This document shows, in pieces, positions 7,929-15,850 of a stretch of DNA of 64,000 bases; position 1 is the first letter of the stretch, and each line of letters begins with the position of its first letter. The notes below the pieces were generated by a model. That model saw only the letters and a list, made by a program, of their open reading frames with translations, made no database searches and had not been told where the DNA came from. The stretch is from DATBLE01 sp963734065. Its GTDB lineage: Bacteria > Actinomycetota > Thermoleophilia > Gaiellales > Gaiellaceae. A program made the position numbers and the translations under genes. The stretch is from the NCBI GenBank assembly GCA_963734065.1, contig CAVTFN010000005.1, positions 248,001 through 312,000 of the forward strand. The letters run 5' to 3'.

Positions 7929-9029
7929 CTACGCGCCGGGCGTGACGAGCACGCGACCGGGCGAGCCTGCGAGCGAGGCGTCGAACGCCTCGTTCACCTG
8001 CTCGAGCGGGTAGCTCGGGCCGAGCAGCTCGCGCAGCTTCAGGCGGCCCGCGCGCGCGTGCTCGAGCATGAGCGGCAGCGCCACCGCCGGATCCTCGGAG
8101 CCGTACATCGTCCCGGTCAGGAACTTCTCGCGCCGGTTGAACTCGCCGAAGTCGAGGTCGAGCCGCTCGCCCGTCGCGGGGATGCCGACGATCACGCAGG
8201 TTCCGCCGCTCCGCGTGAAACGGAGCGCGGTCGCCGACGTCTGCGGGTTGCCGACGACGTCGAGCGCGCGGTCGGCGCCGTCCGGCGCGATCTCCTTCAT
8301 CAGCTCCTTCAGGCCCTCCGGAGCCGTCGTGTGCGTGGCGCCGAGGCTGCGAGCGAGCTCGAGCCTGGCCTCGAGCGGATCGACGACGACGATCGCCTCC
8401 GCCCCCGCGATCCGGGCGCCCTGGACGCAGAACTGGCCGACGCCGCCGGCGCCGATCACCAGCACGACCTCGCCCGGCTCCGTGCGGGCGGCGAAGAGCA
8501 CGGCGCCGACACCGGTCAGTGCGGCGCAGCCGAGCAGGGCCGCCTCCTCGAGCGACACACCGTCGCCGATCGGCAGCGCGCAGCGGTCGGTGACGGTGAT
8601 CCGCTCCTGGAGACAGCCGGTCGCGGTGCCGCGGTAGAGCGTCTCGCCGTCGATCGTCATTCCCGTCGTCCCGTCGACCAGCGTGCCGTTGCCGATCGCC
8701 CGGTGGAGGTTGATGCACGCGGCCGGCCTGCCGCGCCGACAGTCGGTGCAGTCGCCGCACGACGGCGCCCACGAGAGCACGACCTCGTCTCCGGGCTTCA
8801 CGGAAGCGACGCCGTCACCGATCGCCTCGACCACGCCGGCGCCTTCGTGCCCGAGCACCGACGGCGTCGGCCGCTCCCACTCGCCGCGGATCGAATGCAG
8901 CTCGGTCCCGCAGATCCCGACCGCGGACATCCGGACGAGGACGTCGCGGGGGCCGGGCTCGTCGAGGTCGATCTCACGGACCTCGAGCGGGGACCCGGCC
9001 CCGCGGAAGACGGCCGCGCGCGACTTCAC
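7929..9029 (-). CDS. Zinc-dependent alcohol dehydrogenase (MDR, class III-like)
   Basis: A 366-residue medium-chain dehydrogenase. The catalytic zinc ligands are Cys in VGICGTELHS and His-Glu in LGHEGAGVVE. The four structural-zinc cysteines are in CGDCTDCRRGRPAAC. The nucleotide-binding turn GAGGVGQFCVQGA is present, followed by an acidic residue (VVDPLEAR), indicating NAD. The GTG start at 9029 overlaps the stop of the isochorismatase-like gene by 4 bp. Substrate unknown. Confidence 0.88.
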   Translation of the reverse strand: MKSRAAVFRGAGSPLEVREIDLDEPGPRDVLVRMSAVGICGTELHSIRGEWERPTPSVLGHEGAGVVEAIGDGVASVKPGDEVVLSWAPSCGDCTDCRRGRPAACINLHRAIGNGTLVDGTTGMTIDGETLYRGTATGCLQERITVTDRCALPIGDGVSLEEAALLGCAALTGVGAVLFAARTEPGEVVLVIGAGGVGQFCVQGARIAGAEAIVVVDPLEARLELARSLGATHTTAPEGLKELMKEIAPDGADRALDVVGNPQTSATALRFTRSGGTCVIVGIPATGERLDLDFGEFNRREKFLTGTMYGSEDPAVALPLMLEHARAGRLKLRELLGPSYPLEQVNEAFDASLAGSPGRVLVTPGA

Positions 9030-9640
9030 GCGCCGAGCGCGGCGGCGACAGATTTGCCGTCGGTCACCGTCGACACGTTCTGCAGCGCGTAGTTGATCGA
9101 CGCGTTGTGCCAGTCGGCGTTCATCGTCGAGCAGCAGTCCTCCGGGACGACCATGACGTAGCCCTTGTCGGCGCCGGTGCGGGCGGTGTGCTCGATCGAC
9201 ATGTTCGTCCAGGCGCCGGTGACGACGACCGTGTCGACGCCGAGGCCACGAAGCAGCGTCTCGAGCTTCGTGTCCTGCCACCCGCTCATCCGCATCTTCT
9301 CGACGACGAAGTCACCGCGCTTCGGCTCGAGGCCCGCCGCGGGCTTCGCGCCCCAGGAGCCGCGCACGAGGGCGTTCTCGCCCTTGACGCCCTCGAACAG
9401 CGGCGCGTTCAGCTTCAGGCCGGGCGCGCCCTTCTCGACGATGAACCAGACGTGGATCACCGGGGCTCCGGACTTGCGGAACGCGGCCGCCAGCCGCTTC
9501 ACGTTCGCCACCGACCTCTGCGCCTTCGCGTGCTCCGGCGCGCCGGTGTCGGCCCAGGCGCCCTTCTCGATGATCACGTCGTTCTGCATGTCCTGGATCA
9601 GCAGCGCGGTTCGCCTGGGATCCAGCTTCAGCTTGGCCAT
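9026..9640 (-). CDS. Isochorismatase-fold hydrolase with Ser at the nucleophile position
   Basis: A 204-residue cysteine-hydrolase-family protein. The catalytic Asp region LLIQDMQND is present at residues ~14-22. At the active-site turn, where the family has T-N-x-C-V-x-x-T-A-R, the sequence reads TNMSIEHTAR: the codon is TCG, so the usual nucleophilic cysteine is a serine. Either it uses serine, or it is a non-catalytic or altered enzyme. A strong AAGGAGA ribosome site precedes the ATG at 9640. It leads the dehydrogenase-formyltransferase-thioesterase operon. Confidence 0.85.
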   Translation of the reverse strand: MAKLKLDPRRTALLIQDMQNDVIIEKGAWADTGAPEHAKAQRSVANVKRLAAAFRKSGAPVIHVWFIVEKGAPGLKLNAPLFEGVKGENALVRGSWGAKPAAGLEPKRGDFVVEKMRMSGWQDTKLETLLRGLGVDTVVVTGAWTNMSIEHTARTGADKGYVMVVPEDCCSTMNADWHNASINYALQNVSTVTDGKSVAAALGA

Positions 9641-9653
9641 GTTGGGTCTCCTT

Positions 9654-10574
9654 CTAGGACATGTAGGGCTCGCGGCGCGGCCCGACCTTCGTCTCGAACG
9701 CGTACACGGACGTCGAGCTCGGCACGAAGAGCGTGTGCCAGTCGGGGCCGCCCCACGTCAGGTTGCCGACGTTCTCGGGGAGGCCCACCGTGCCGAGGTG
9801 CTCGCCGCCGGCGCTGATCACCCAGACGCCGCCGGGGCCGGTGACCCAGATGTTTCCCTGCTCGTCGGATTTCATCCCGTCGGGGATGCCCTCCGCGATC
9901 ACGCCCGAGCCGATGCCCTCGAAGAACATGCGGCCGTTCGAGAGGCTGCCGTCGGAGCCGACGTCGTAGACCTTGATCCACGCCTTCGGCGTGTCGTTGA
10001 TGTAGAGCAGTGACTCGTCGGGGGAGAAGCACAGGCCGTTCGGCTGCTCGTACTCGTCCTGCTCGACGACGAGCTCCGGGTCGCCGCCGCCCGGCGGGAT
10101 CCTGAACACGCCCTGCCAGCCGAGCTCGCGCTCGCGCTCGACGCCGAAGCCCGGCATGCGTCCGTACCAGGGGTCGGAGAACCAGGTCGAGCCGTCGGAT
10201 TTGACGACCACGTCGTTCGGGCTGTTCAGCTCCTTGCCTTCGTAGTGGGAGGCGAGCACCTCGCGATTCGTGTTCTTGCCGTCGGGGTCCATGCGGACCA
10301 GCGAGCTCGTCGTGTGCTCGCAGACGATCAGCCGGCCGGCCGCGTCCAGCGTCATCCCGTTGCCCTTGTTGCTCGGGCTGAGCACCTCCTCGACGCCGTT
10401 CGCCTCGTCCCAGCGCCGACGCGTGTCGCCGGGCATGTCCGAGAAGAGCAGGAACTGCTCCTTCGGGTTCCAGATCGGGCCTTCGGTGAAGGTGAAGCCG
10501 GTGCCGAGCCGCCTCACCTCGACGTTTTCGTCGACGAGGCTCGCGAGCTTGTCGGACCTCACGTCTACGCCCAC
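9654..10574 (-). CDS. SMP-30/gluconolactonase family protein
   Basis: A six-bladed beta-propeller lactonase-type protein of 306 residues. The divalent-metal ligands appear as Glu in FTFTEGPIWNP, Asn in LNSPNDVVV and Asp in IPDGMKSDEQGN. Family members hydrolyse sugar or other lactones. It starts with GTG after GAGGGAGGAGAG. It is co-directional with the isochorismatase-like gene 13 bp downstream, so it may be the first gene of that operon. Cytoplasmic: no signal peptide. Confidence 0.85.
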   Translation of the reverse strand: MGVDVRSDKLASLVDENVEVRRLGTGFTFTEGPIWNPKEQFLLFSDMPGDTRRRWDEANGVEEVLSPSNKGNGMTLDAAGRLIVCEHTTSSLVRMDPDGKNTNREVLASHYEGKELNSPNDVVVKSDGSTWFSDPWYGRMPGFGVERERELGWQGVFRIPPGGGDPELVVEQDEYEQPNGLCFSPDESLLYINDTPKAWIKVYDVGSDGSLSNGRMFFEGIGSGVIAEGIPDGMKSDEQGNIWVTGPGGVWVISAGGEHLGTVGLPENVGNLTWGGPDWHTLFVPSSTSVYAFETKVGPRREPYMS

Positions 10575-10671
10575 GCTCTCCTCCCTCTTGCCGCGGCCTC
10601 GGTAACAGGATCGCTCCTGCCGCCAAGACAGTTTTTCAAGACGGGAGCGAAACTAACAGACGGCGGATCGT

Positions 10672-11073
10672 CTACTCGTCGTCAGACGGCTCGAAGTCGA
10701 GCGCGAGCGAGTTGATGCAGTACCGCTCGCCGGTCGGCTGTGGGCCGTCCGGGAAGACATGGCCGAGGTGCGAGTCGCAGGCGGCGCAGCGCACCTCGAC
10801 GCGGCGCATCCCGAGGGACGTGTCCACCTCGGTCACGACCGCACCGTCGTCGGCGGCCTGGAAGAAGCTTGGCCAGCCCGAGCCCGAGTCGAACTTGGCA
10901 TCGGAGCGGAACAGCTCCGCCCCGCAGGCGCCGCACCGGAAGACGCCGTCCACCTTGACGAAGTTGAGGTCGCCCGACCAGGGCGGCTCGGTCGCAGCGC
11001 AGCGCAGGATCTCGTAGCGGTCGGGGTCGAGCTCGGCCTGCCACTCCTCGTCGGTTTTCCTGATCTTGTCCAT
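10672..11073 (-). CDS. msrB: Peptide-methionine (R)-S-oxide reductase MsrB
   Basis: A 133-residue MsrB, the usual length, that reduces methionine-R-sulfoxide in proteins. Two CxxC zinc pairs are present (CGACGAELF and CAACDSHLGH), as are GSGWPSF and the catalytic cysteine in RYCINSLALDF. The ATG at 11073 gives the canonical N-terminus MDKIRKTDEEWQAELD; longer starts would read through the upstream REP palindrome. It stands alone, divergent from the RAYT gene. Confidence 0.93.
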   Translation of the reverse strand: MDKIRKTDEEWQAELDPDRYEILRCAATEPPWSGDLNFVKVDGVFRCGACGAELFRSDAKFDSGSGWPSFFQAADDGAVVTEVDTSLGMRRVEVRCAACDSHLGHVFPDGPQPTGERYCINSLALDFEPSDDE

Positions 11074-11112
11074 AGCCGACAGTCTCGCAGCTCGGCCGTT
11101 TGTGACACCGCG

Positions 11113-11140
11113 AGGGACAGTCCCTAAGGGACTGTCCCCT
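11113..11140. repeat. REP palindrome, 5' of RAYT
   Basis: Two back-to-back GGGAC-N-GTCCC units (AGGGACAGTCCCT then AGGGACTGTCCC) separated by one base, together a 25-nt palindrome. It lies between msrB and the RAYT gene, 60 bp before the transposase start, and mirrors the palindrome after that gene. Confidence 0.9.
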
Positions 11141-11199
11141 GTCGCAACTTTGTAACAACCACAGTCGACCGTCGGTCGCGCCGCTAGCGTCGACGTCGG

Positions 11200-11727
11200 A
11201 TGCCACGCCGACCGCGACAGAACCTCGAGGGAACTGTCTTCCATGTCGTCAGCCGCGGCGTCGCCGGCCAGCTCATCTTCGAAGACGACTTCGACCGGAG
11301 CAGGTTCGTCTGGCAACTGAACGAGGTTTCGGAGCGGTTCGGCTGGCGAGTGATCGCCTGGTGCCTGATGGGAACGCATTTCCACCTCGTGGTGGAATGC
11401 GACCTGGAACAGCTATCGCTCGCGGTGCACCGACTGAACTGCCTCTACGCCATGTACTTCAACCGACGCCACACGCGTCGCGGCCACCTCTTCGAGAACC
11501 GATTCTCCTCATGGGTCGTACGCGACGAGGCGCACCTCGAGGCGACCGTCGGCTACGTGCTCGAAAATCCCGTCCGCGCCGGACTATGCCGCCAGGCCTC
11601 CGAGTGGAGGTGGAGTTGGCCGAGACTCCGGGCCGATCTCGAACTGGCCGCTTGGGCCGGAGCCGTCTCGGACACTTCGAGGGACAGTCCCTCAGGGACT
11701 GTCCCTCGAGAGGTCGTTCTGGGCTAG
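11200..11727 (+). CDS. REP-associated tyrosine transposase (RAYT), intact
   Basis: A 175-residue Y1 HUH endonuclease of the RAYT/TnpA_REP group. The HUH pair is H60 and H62 in MGTHFHLVVE, and the nucleophile is Y119 in GYVLENPVRAGL. The C-terminal W-rich tail (ASEWRWSWPRL) is typical. These enzymes nick and move REP palindromes, and this gene is bracketed by REPs at 11113-11140 and 11677-11709. The last ~20 codons read through the downstream palindrome. The stop overlaps the convergent XdhC gene by 4 bp. Confidence 0.93.
   Translation: MPRRPRQNLEGTVFHVVSRGVAGQLIFEDDFDRSRFVWQLNEVSERFGWRVIAWCLMGTHFHLVVECDLEQLSLAVHRLNCLYAMYFNRRHTRRGHLFENRFSSWVVRDEAHLEATVGYVLENPVRAGLCRQASEWRWSWPRLRADLELAAWAGAVSDTSRDSPSGTVPREVVLG
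11677..11709. repeat. REP palindrome, 3' end of RAYT
   Basis: A 33-nt perfect palindrome: 16-bp arms beginning TCGAGGGACAGTCCCT, with a single central C at 11693. It is the longest REP in the window and lies inside the last codons of the RAYT gene. Confidence 0.92.
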
Positions 11728-12473
11728 TCCACTTCCGCGTGGATTCGTTTCTTCGCCGTCTTCAGCGGCCCGCCGTCGCGACCGGCCCGCACCGCGAGGA
11801 TCTCCGCCAGGATCGACAGCGCCGTCTCGGCCTGGGTGTCGGCGCCGACGTCCAGTCCGCAAGGGCCGGAGATCCGGTCGAGGGCGTCCTCCGACACGCC
11901 CGCCTCGAGCAGCCGCTCGCGGCGACGCTCCTGGTTGCGCCGCGAGCCGAGCGCACCGACGTAGAACGCCTCGGTCTCGAGCGCCCGCTTCAGCGCCGGC
12001 TCGTCGAACTTGTCGTCGTGCGTGAGGACGACGACCGCGGTCTGGTGGTCGGGCGCGACCCGGTCGAGCGCCTCCTCGGGCCACTCGACGATCAGCTCGT
12101 CGGCGCTGGGGATCCTCTCGGCGGTGGCGAACTTGGCCCGTGCGTCGGCGACGATCGCCGTCCAGCCGAGCAGCTTCGCCGCGCGGCAGAGCGCCTCGGC
12201 GGTGTCGACGGCGCCGTACACGAAGAGTCGCGGCGGCGGCCCGTACCACTCGGCGAACACCTTCGATCCGTCCTCGAGCTCGAGGAGCTGGTTCCGCCCA
12301 CGCCGGATCAGCTCGTCGAACTGGCACAGCGCCGCGTCCGGCACACCGTCGCCGAGCGGCTCACCACCCTCGATCACGAGGCGCTTGGCGCCGGCGCCCG
12401 GCCCCTCGACGACGGTGAAGAGCACGCCGCGCTCCCCCCCGTCGATCGCCTGTCGCAGCCGGTCGAGCAGCAC
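11724..12473 (-). CDS. XdhC/CoxF-family molybdenum hydroxylase maturation protein
   Basis: A 249-residue XdhC-like protein that would bind and sulfurate the molybdenum cofactor and hand it to the hydroxylase. The N-terminal ~85 residues resemble the XdhC N-domain. The C-terminal Rossmann-type domain has FYVGALGSRRNQERR and GPCGLDVGADTQAETALSIL, diagnostic for XdhC_C. It is the last gene of the minus-strand maturation operon and probably serves the hydroxylase encoded at 18.1-21.8 kb. Confidence 0.87.
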   Translation of the reverse strand: MLLDRLRQAIDGGERGVLFTVVEGPGAGAKRLVIEGGEPLGDGVPDAALCQFDELIRRGRNQLLELEDGSKVFAEWYGPPPRLFVYGAVDTAEALCRAAKLLGWTAIVADARAKFATAERIPSADELIVEWPEEALDRVAPDHQTAVVVLTHDDKFDEPALKRALETEAFYVGALGSRRNQERRRERLLEAGVSEDALDRISGPCGLDVGADTQAETALSILAEILAVRAGRDGGPLKTAKKRIHAEVD

Positions 12474-12482
12474 GCCTACAAC

Positions 12483-13493
12483 CTACTCCGCGACGCCTTC
12501 GAAGAGATGCCAACCGCTCGAGCTCGGCGTCGCCCCGACGAAACGGAAGCCGGCCGACGTCAGCAGCGCTGCAAGCTCCGCGGTCGTCCGTTCGCAGCCG
12601 CCCGGGTTGACGAGCATGTTCAGATCGCCGAACTTGACGGCCGGATCCGCGTTCGGATCGCCGAGCTCCCGCTCGACGACGAGCACCGATGTGCCGGGAC
12701 GTGCAGCGCGGCGGCAGGCGCTCAGGATGCGGAGTGCCTCGGGGTCTTCCCAGTCGTGGATGATCGCCTTCAACAGGTACGCGTCGCCCGACGCAGGCAC
12801 GCCGTCGAAGAAGCTGCCGCCGACGACCTCGAGGCGCCCGGCGACCGCCGGGTCGAGGCCGGCGGCCACGCCCTCGACGACGTCCGGCTGGTCGAACAGG
12901 ACACCCCGCATGACCGGGTACGCCTCGAGCAACCCGGTGAGGAGCGCGCCCCGACCACCACCGACGTCGACGACCTTCGAGAAGCGGCCGAAGTCGTAGG
13001 CGTCGAGCAGCGACCGGTTGATGCCGCGGGTGAGATCGTCCATCGCGCGATCGAACACCGCTCTCTCCTCCGCGTCGCCCGCGCGCGCCTCCCAGACGTC
13101 GACCCCGTGAACGTGACGGAACGCGTTCTCGCCCGTGCGCACGCTGTGCAGCAGGTCACCCCACGCCTGCCAGATCGGCGGGCGTCCGACGAATGCAGCC
13201 CAGCCGTGCAGCGTGTCCGGAGAGCTCTGCTGCAGCCGCTCGACGAGCGGCGTCGAGGAGAAGCGTCTGCCGTCTTCCTCGTGGAAGATCCCGATGCTCG
13301 CGAGCGCCCGCAGCAACCGGTACAGGGATCGCTCGTCGGCTCCCGAGGCCGCGGCGACGTCGTCGATCGCTCTCGGCCCGTCCGCCAGGAGGTCGGGGAT
13401 GCCAAGGGTCACGGCGACGTGGATCGCCTGGGTGACCTGGTAGCCGTTGATCAGCCTACGCAGCTGATCCAGCTCCCCTTCCTCGACCTTCAC
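12483..13493 (-). CDS. SAM-dependent O-methyltransferase (two-domain, family 2 type)
   Basis: A 336-residue methyltransferase with an N-terminal winged-helix dimerisation domain (LLADGPRAIDDVAAASGADE) and a C-terminal SAM domain. Motif I is VVDVGGGRGALLTG, and the catalytic-His region is LKAIIHDWEDPEALRIL, as in plant-type and hydroxyneurosporene-type O-methyltransferases. The GTG start at 13493 overlaps the CoxI-domain gene by 4 bp, so it is genuinely embedded in the molybdo-enzyme maturation operon. Its substrate is unknown. Confidence 0.85.
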   Translation of the reverse strand: MKVEEGELDQLRRLINGYQVTQAIHVAVTLGIPDLLADGPRAIDDVAAASGADERSLYRLLRALASIGIFHEEDGRRFSSTPLVERLQQSSPDTLHGWAAFVGRPPIWQAWGDLLHSVRTGENAFRHVHGVDVWEARAGDAEERAVFDRAMDDLTRGINRSLLDAYDFGRFSKVVDVGGGRGALLTGLLEAYPVMRGVLFDQPDVVEGVAAGLDPAVAGRLEVVGGSFFDGVPASGDAYLLKAIIHDWEDPEALRILSACRRAARPGTSVLVVERELGDPNADPAVKFGDLNMLVNPGGCERTTAELAALLTSAGFRFVGATPSSSGWHLFEGVAE

Positions 13494-13804
13494 TCCTCGA
13501 GCCGCTCGACGAACACGTCGATCTCGCCGCCGCACGGAAGGCCGACCGACCAGGCCTCCTCGTCCGCGATCCCGTAGCTGAGCAGCTTCGGCGTTCCCGT
13601 CGCCATCACCTCGCGCGCGTTCTCGTAGACGTCCGACTCGACGCACCCTCCCGAGACCGACCCGCACATCTGGCCCGATTCCGAGACTGCAAGGCTGGTG
13701 CCGACAGGGCGCGGCGCGGAACGGCGGGTGGCGACGACGGTCGCGACGACGACCTTCTCGCCCTGCTCCCGCCAGCGCTCGACCTCGTCCAGGATCTCCT
13801 TCAT
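13490..13804 (-). CDS. XdhC/CoxI-domain protein (short)
   Basis: A 104-residue protein holding only the XdhC/CoxI N-terminal domain; SAPRPVGTSLAV and CGSVSGGCVESDVYENA are the family signatures. It would help deliver the cofactor to a molybdenum hydroxylase. Full XdhC proteins are longer, and the Rossmann half is supplied by a separate gene (11724-12473). Both ends overlap neighbours by 4 bp. Confidence 0.87.
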   Translation of the reverse strand: MKEILDEVERWREQGEKVVVATVVATRRSAPRPVGTSLAVSESGQMCGSVSGGCVESDVYENAREVMATGTPKLLSYGIADEEAWSVGLPCGGEIDVFVERLEE

Positions 13805-14928
13805 GCCGCATGCCTCCTCTCGATGCCGGCGAGGACGCCGGCCAGGTCTTCCAGGCTGGACAGATTGTGCCCCGGCACGAACCGGTCGACGAACGGCAGC
13901 GCAGCGCGCATCCCGCCCGCGAGCGGCTCGTAGTCGGGGTGCCCCTTGAGCGGGTTTACCCACACGACCGAGTAGGCGCAGCGGGCAAGCCGCGCCATCT
14001 CGCGCGCGACCGTCGCGGTGTCGTCGCGCTCCCAGCCGTCCGAGACGATCACGACGACCGCACCGCGGGAGAGCGCACGCCTGCCCCAGAGGTCGTTGAA
14101 CGCCTTCAGCGACGCGCCGATCCGCGTGCCGCCCGACCAGTCGACCACGCGCCTCGAGGCCTCCTCGAGCGCCTGTTCCGGGTCGACGCCGTGCAGCTCC
14201 TCGGTCAGCCGGGTCAGGCGCGTGCCGAACGCAAACGCCTCGACCCCGCGGCCGCTTTCGAGCAGCGCGTGCACGAACAGCAGGATCGCCCGCGAGTAGG
14301 GCTCCATCGAGCCCGACACGTCGCAGAGCACGATCAGCTTCCGGTGGGTCTCGACCCGGCTCCGGAACGCGCGCTCGACCGGGTCGCCGCCGGTGGCGAG
14401 CGAGGCGCGGACGAGCCGGCGCAGGTCGAGCGTCGTCCCATTCGGGTTGCGGCGCAGCCTCCGTGAGCGACGCTGCGGGCGGGCGGACGCGAGCTCGGCG
14501 ATCAGCCGCCGGATCCGGGTCAGCTCCTCGTCGGTCAGCTCCGAGAAGTCCTTCTCGCGGAGCAGCTCCTGGGCGCTCCAGCCCGCCTGGCGCTCGTCCT
14601 CCTCTGCGGCTGCACCGGTCTCCTCGGCTCCGTCGCGAGAGCTCACCTTCGTCGCCCGCACCCGCTCGACGCGGGGCGTTCTCGACGGCGCGAGCTCCGG
14701 CGCGCGCAGGAACCACGCGGCGAAGGCCCGGTCGAAGGCGTCGATGTCGTCGGCCCGCGAGACCAGCGTCTGCCGGAGGGTCCAGTAGACGTCGTCGCGG
14801 CGGCCGAGGTCGATCGCGTCGAGGCCCTTCATCGCGTCGGAGATGCGGCCCGGGCCGACCTCCAGCCCGGCCTCGCGCAGCACCCGGCCGAACGTGACCA
14901 CCTGCCGGACGAGAGCGCTACCGCTCAC
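13801..14928 (-). CDS. coxE: VWA-domain protein CoxE-like
   Basis: A 375-residue CoxE-type protein with a C-terminal von Willebrand A domain. The MIDAS residues are in VLCDVSGSME (DxSxS), DWSGGTRIGAS (Thr) and VSDGWERDD (Asp). CoxE partners the AAA+ protein CoxD to build the active site of CO-dehydrogenase-type hydroxylases. The middle ~60 residues are charged and Arg-rich. The GTG start at 14928 overlaps the coxD stop. Confidence 0.88.
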   Translation of the reverse strand: MSGSALVRQVVTFGRVLREAGLEVGPGRISDAMKGLDAIDLGRRDDVYWTLRQTLVSRADDIDAFDRAFAAWFLRAPELAPSRTPRVERVRATKVSSRDGAEETGAAAEEDERQAGWSAQELLREKDFSELTDEELTRIRRLIAELASARPQRRSRRLRRNPNGTTLDLRRLVRASLATGGDPVERAFRSRVETHRKLIVLCDVSGSMEPYSRAILLFVHALLESGRGVEAFAFGTRLTRLTEELHGVDPEQALEEASRRVVDWSGGTRIGASLKAFNDLWGRRALSRGAVVVIVSDGWERDDTATVAREMARLARCAYSVVWVNPLKGHPDYEPLAGGMRAALPFVDRFVPGHNLSSLEDLAGVLAGIERRHAA

Positions 14929-15794
14929 GCGCGCGCCTCCTCGAGGAGCGTGGCGAGCGCGGCGTCGCGGACCGTCTCCAGGTCCTCGTGGTACTTCAGC
15001 ACCGAGCCCAGCGTCTGCTCGACGATCTCGGCGTCGAGGTCGTCGCGGCCGAGCGCGGCCAGTGCCTGGGCCCAGTCGATCGTCTCGGCGACGCCGGGCG
15101 GCTTCGCGAGGTCGAGACCGCGCAGGCCCCGCACGAACCTTGCCGCCTGTGTCGCCAGCCGCTCCGGGATGCCGGGCACGCGCAGCACGACGATCTCGAT
15201 CTCGCGCTCGAGCGCCGGGTGCCCGATCCAGTGGAACAGGCAGCGCCGTTTCAGGGCGTCGTGCAGCTCGCGCGTGCGGTTGGAGGTGAGAATCACGCTC
15301 GGCCGACCGACCGCGGCGATCGTGCCGATCTCCGGGATCGTGATCTGGAAGTCCGAGAGCACCTCGAGCAGGAACGCTTCGAACTCCTCGTCTGCCCGGT
15401 CGATCTCGTCGATCAGGAGCACGACCGGCTCCTCGCTCTCGATCGCCTCCAGCAACGGCCTGCGGATCAGGAACTCGGGCCCGAAGAGCTCCTCCTCGTC
15501 GACGGTTCCCTCCTGTGCGGCGCGGATGTGCAGGAGCTGCCGCGAGTAGTTCCACTCGTAGACGGCGTGCGCGACGTCGAGACCCTCGTAGCACTGGAGG
15601 CGGATCAGTCGCGCGGGCAGGGCACGGGCGAGCGCCTTCGCCGCCTCGGTCTTCCCCACCCCCGCCTCGCCCTCGAGCAGAAGCGGCTTCCCCAAGCGGA
15701 GGGAGAGGAAGAGCGCGGTCGCCAGGCCGCGATCCGGCAGGTAGTCGGCGCCGCGGAGGGCACCGTCGAGCTCGTCGATCGACGCGAAGGCCAT
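14925..15794 (-). CDS. coxD: MoxR/CoxD-type AAA+ ATPase
   Basis: A 289-residue AAA+ ATPase: Walker A is LEGEAGVGKTEAAKAL and Walker B is VVLLIDEIDRADEEFEAFLL, with sensor 1 in VILTSNRTRELHDALKRRC. It would remodel an immature molybdenum hydroxylase together with the VWA protein encoded next. ATG at 15794 gives MAFASIDEL, the usual CoxD beginning. A TAGAGT element at 15807-15802 on this strand lies 7 nt upstream. First gene of the operon. Confidence 0.9.
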   Translation of the reverse strand: MAFASIDELDGALRGADYLPDRGLATALFLSLRLGKPLLLEGEAGVGKTEAAKALARALPARLIRLQCYEGLDVAHAVYEWNYSRQLLHIRAAQEGTVDEEELFGPEFLIRRPLLEAIESEEPVVLLIDEIDRADEEFEAFLLEVLSDFQITIPEIGTIAAVGRPSVILTSNRTRELHDALKRRCLFHWIGHPALEREIEIVVLRVPGIPERLATQAARFVRGLRGLDLAKPPGVAETIDWAQALAALGRDDLDAEIVEQTLGSVLKYHEDLETVRDAALATLLEEARA

Positions 15795-15801
15795 CGAGAT
15801 A

Positions 15802-15844
15802 ACTCTAGTGCGGCGTTGACTTCCCGCGCCTGCGGGCATATGAA
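15802..15844. promoter_or_regulatory. Divergent promoter region, leaderless-type start for the lactonase-like gene
   Basis: Plus strand: TTGACT at 15816-15821, a 17-nt spacer, TATGAA at 15839-15844, then 6 nt to the GTG at 15851, so transcription would begin at the start codon. Minus strand: TAGAGT at 15807-15802, 7 nt from the coxD ATG, without a clear -35. The gap between the two genes is 56 bp. Confidence 0.55.
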
Positions 15845-15850
15845 GGCGCC

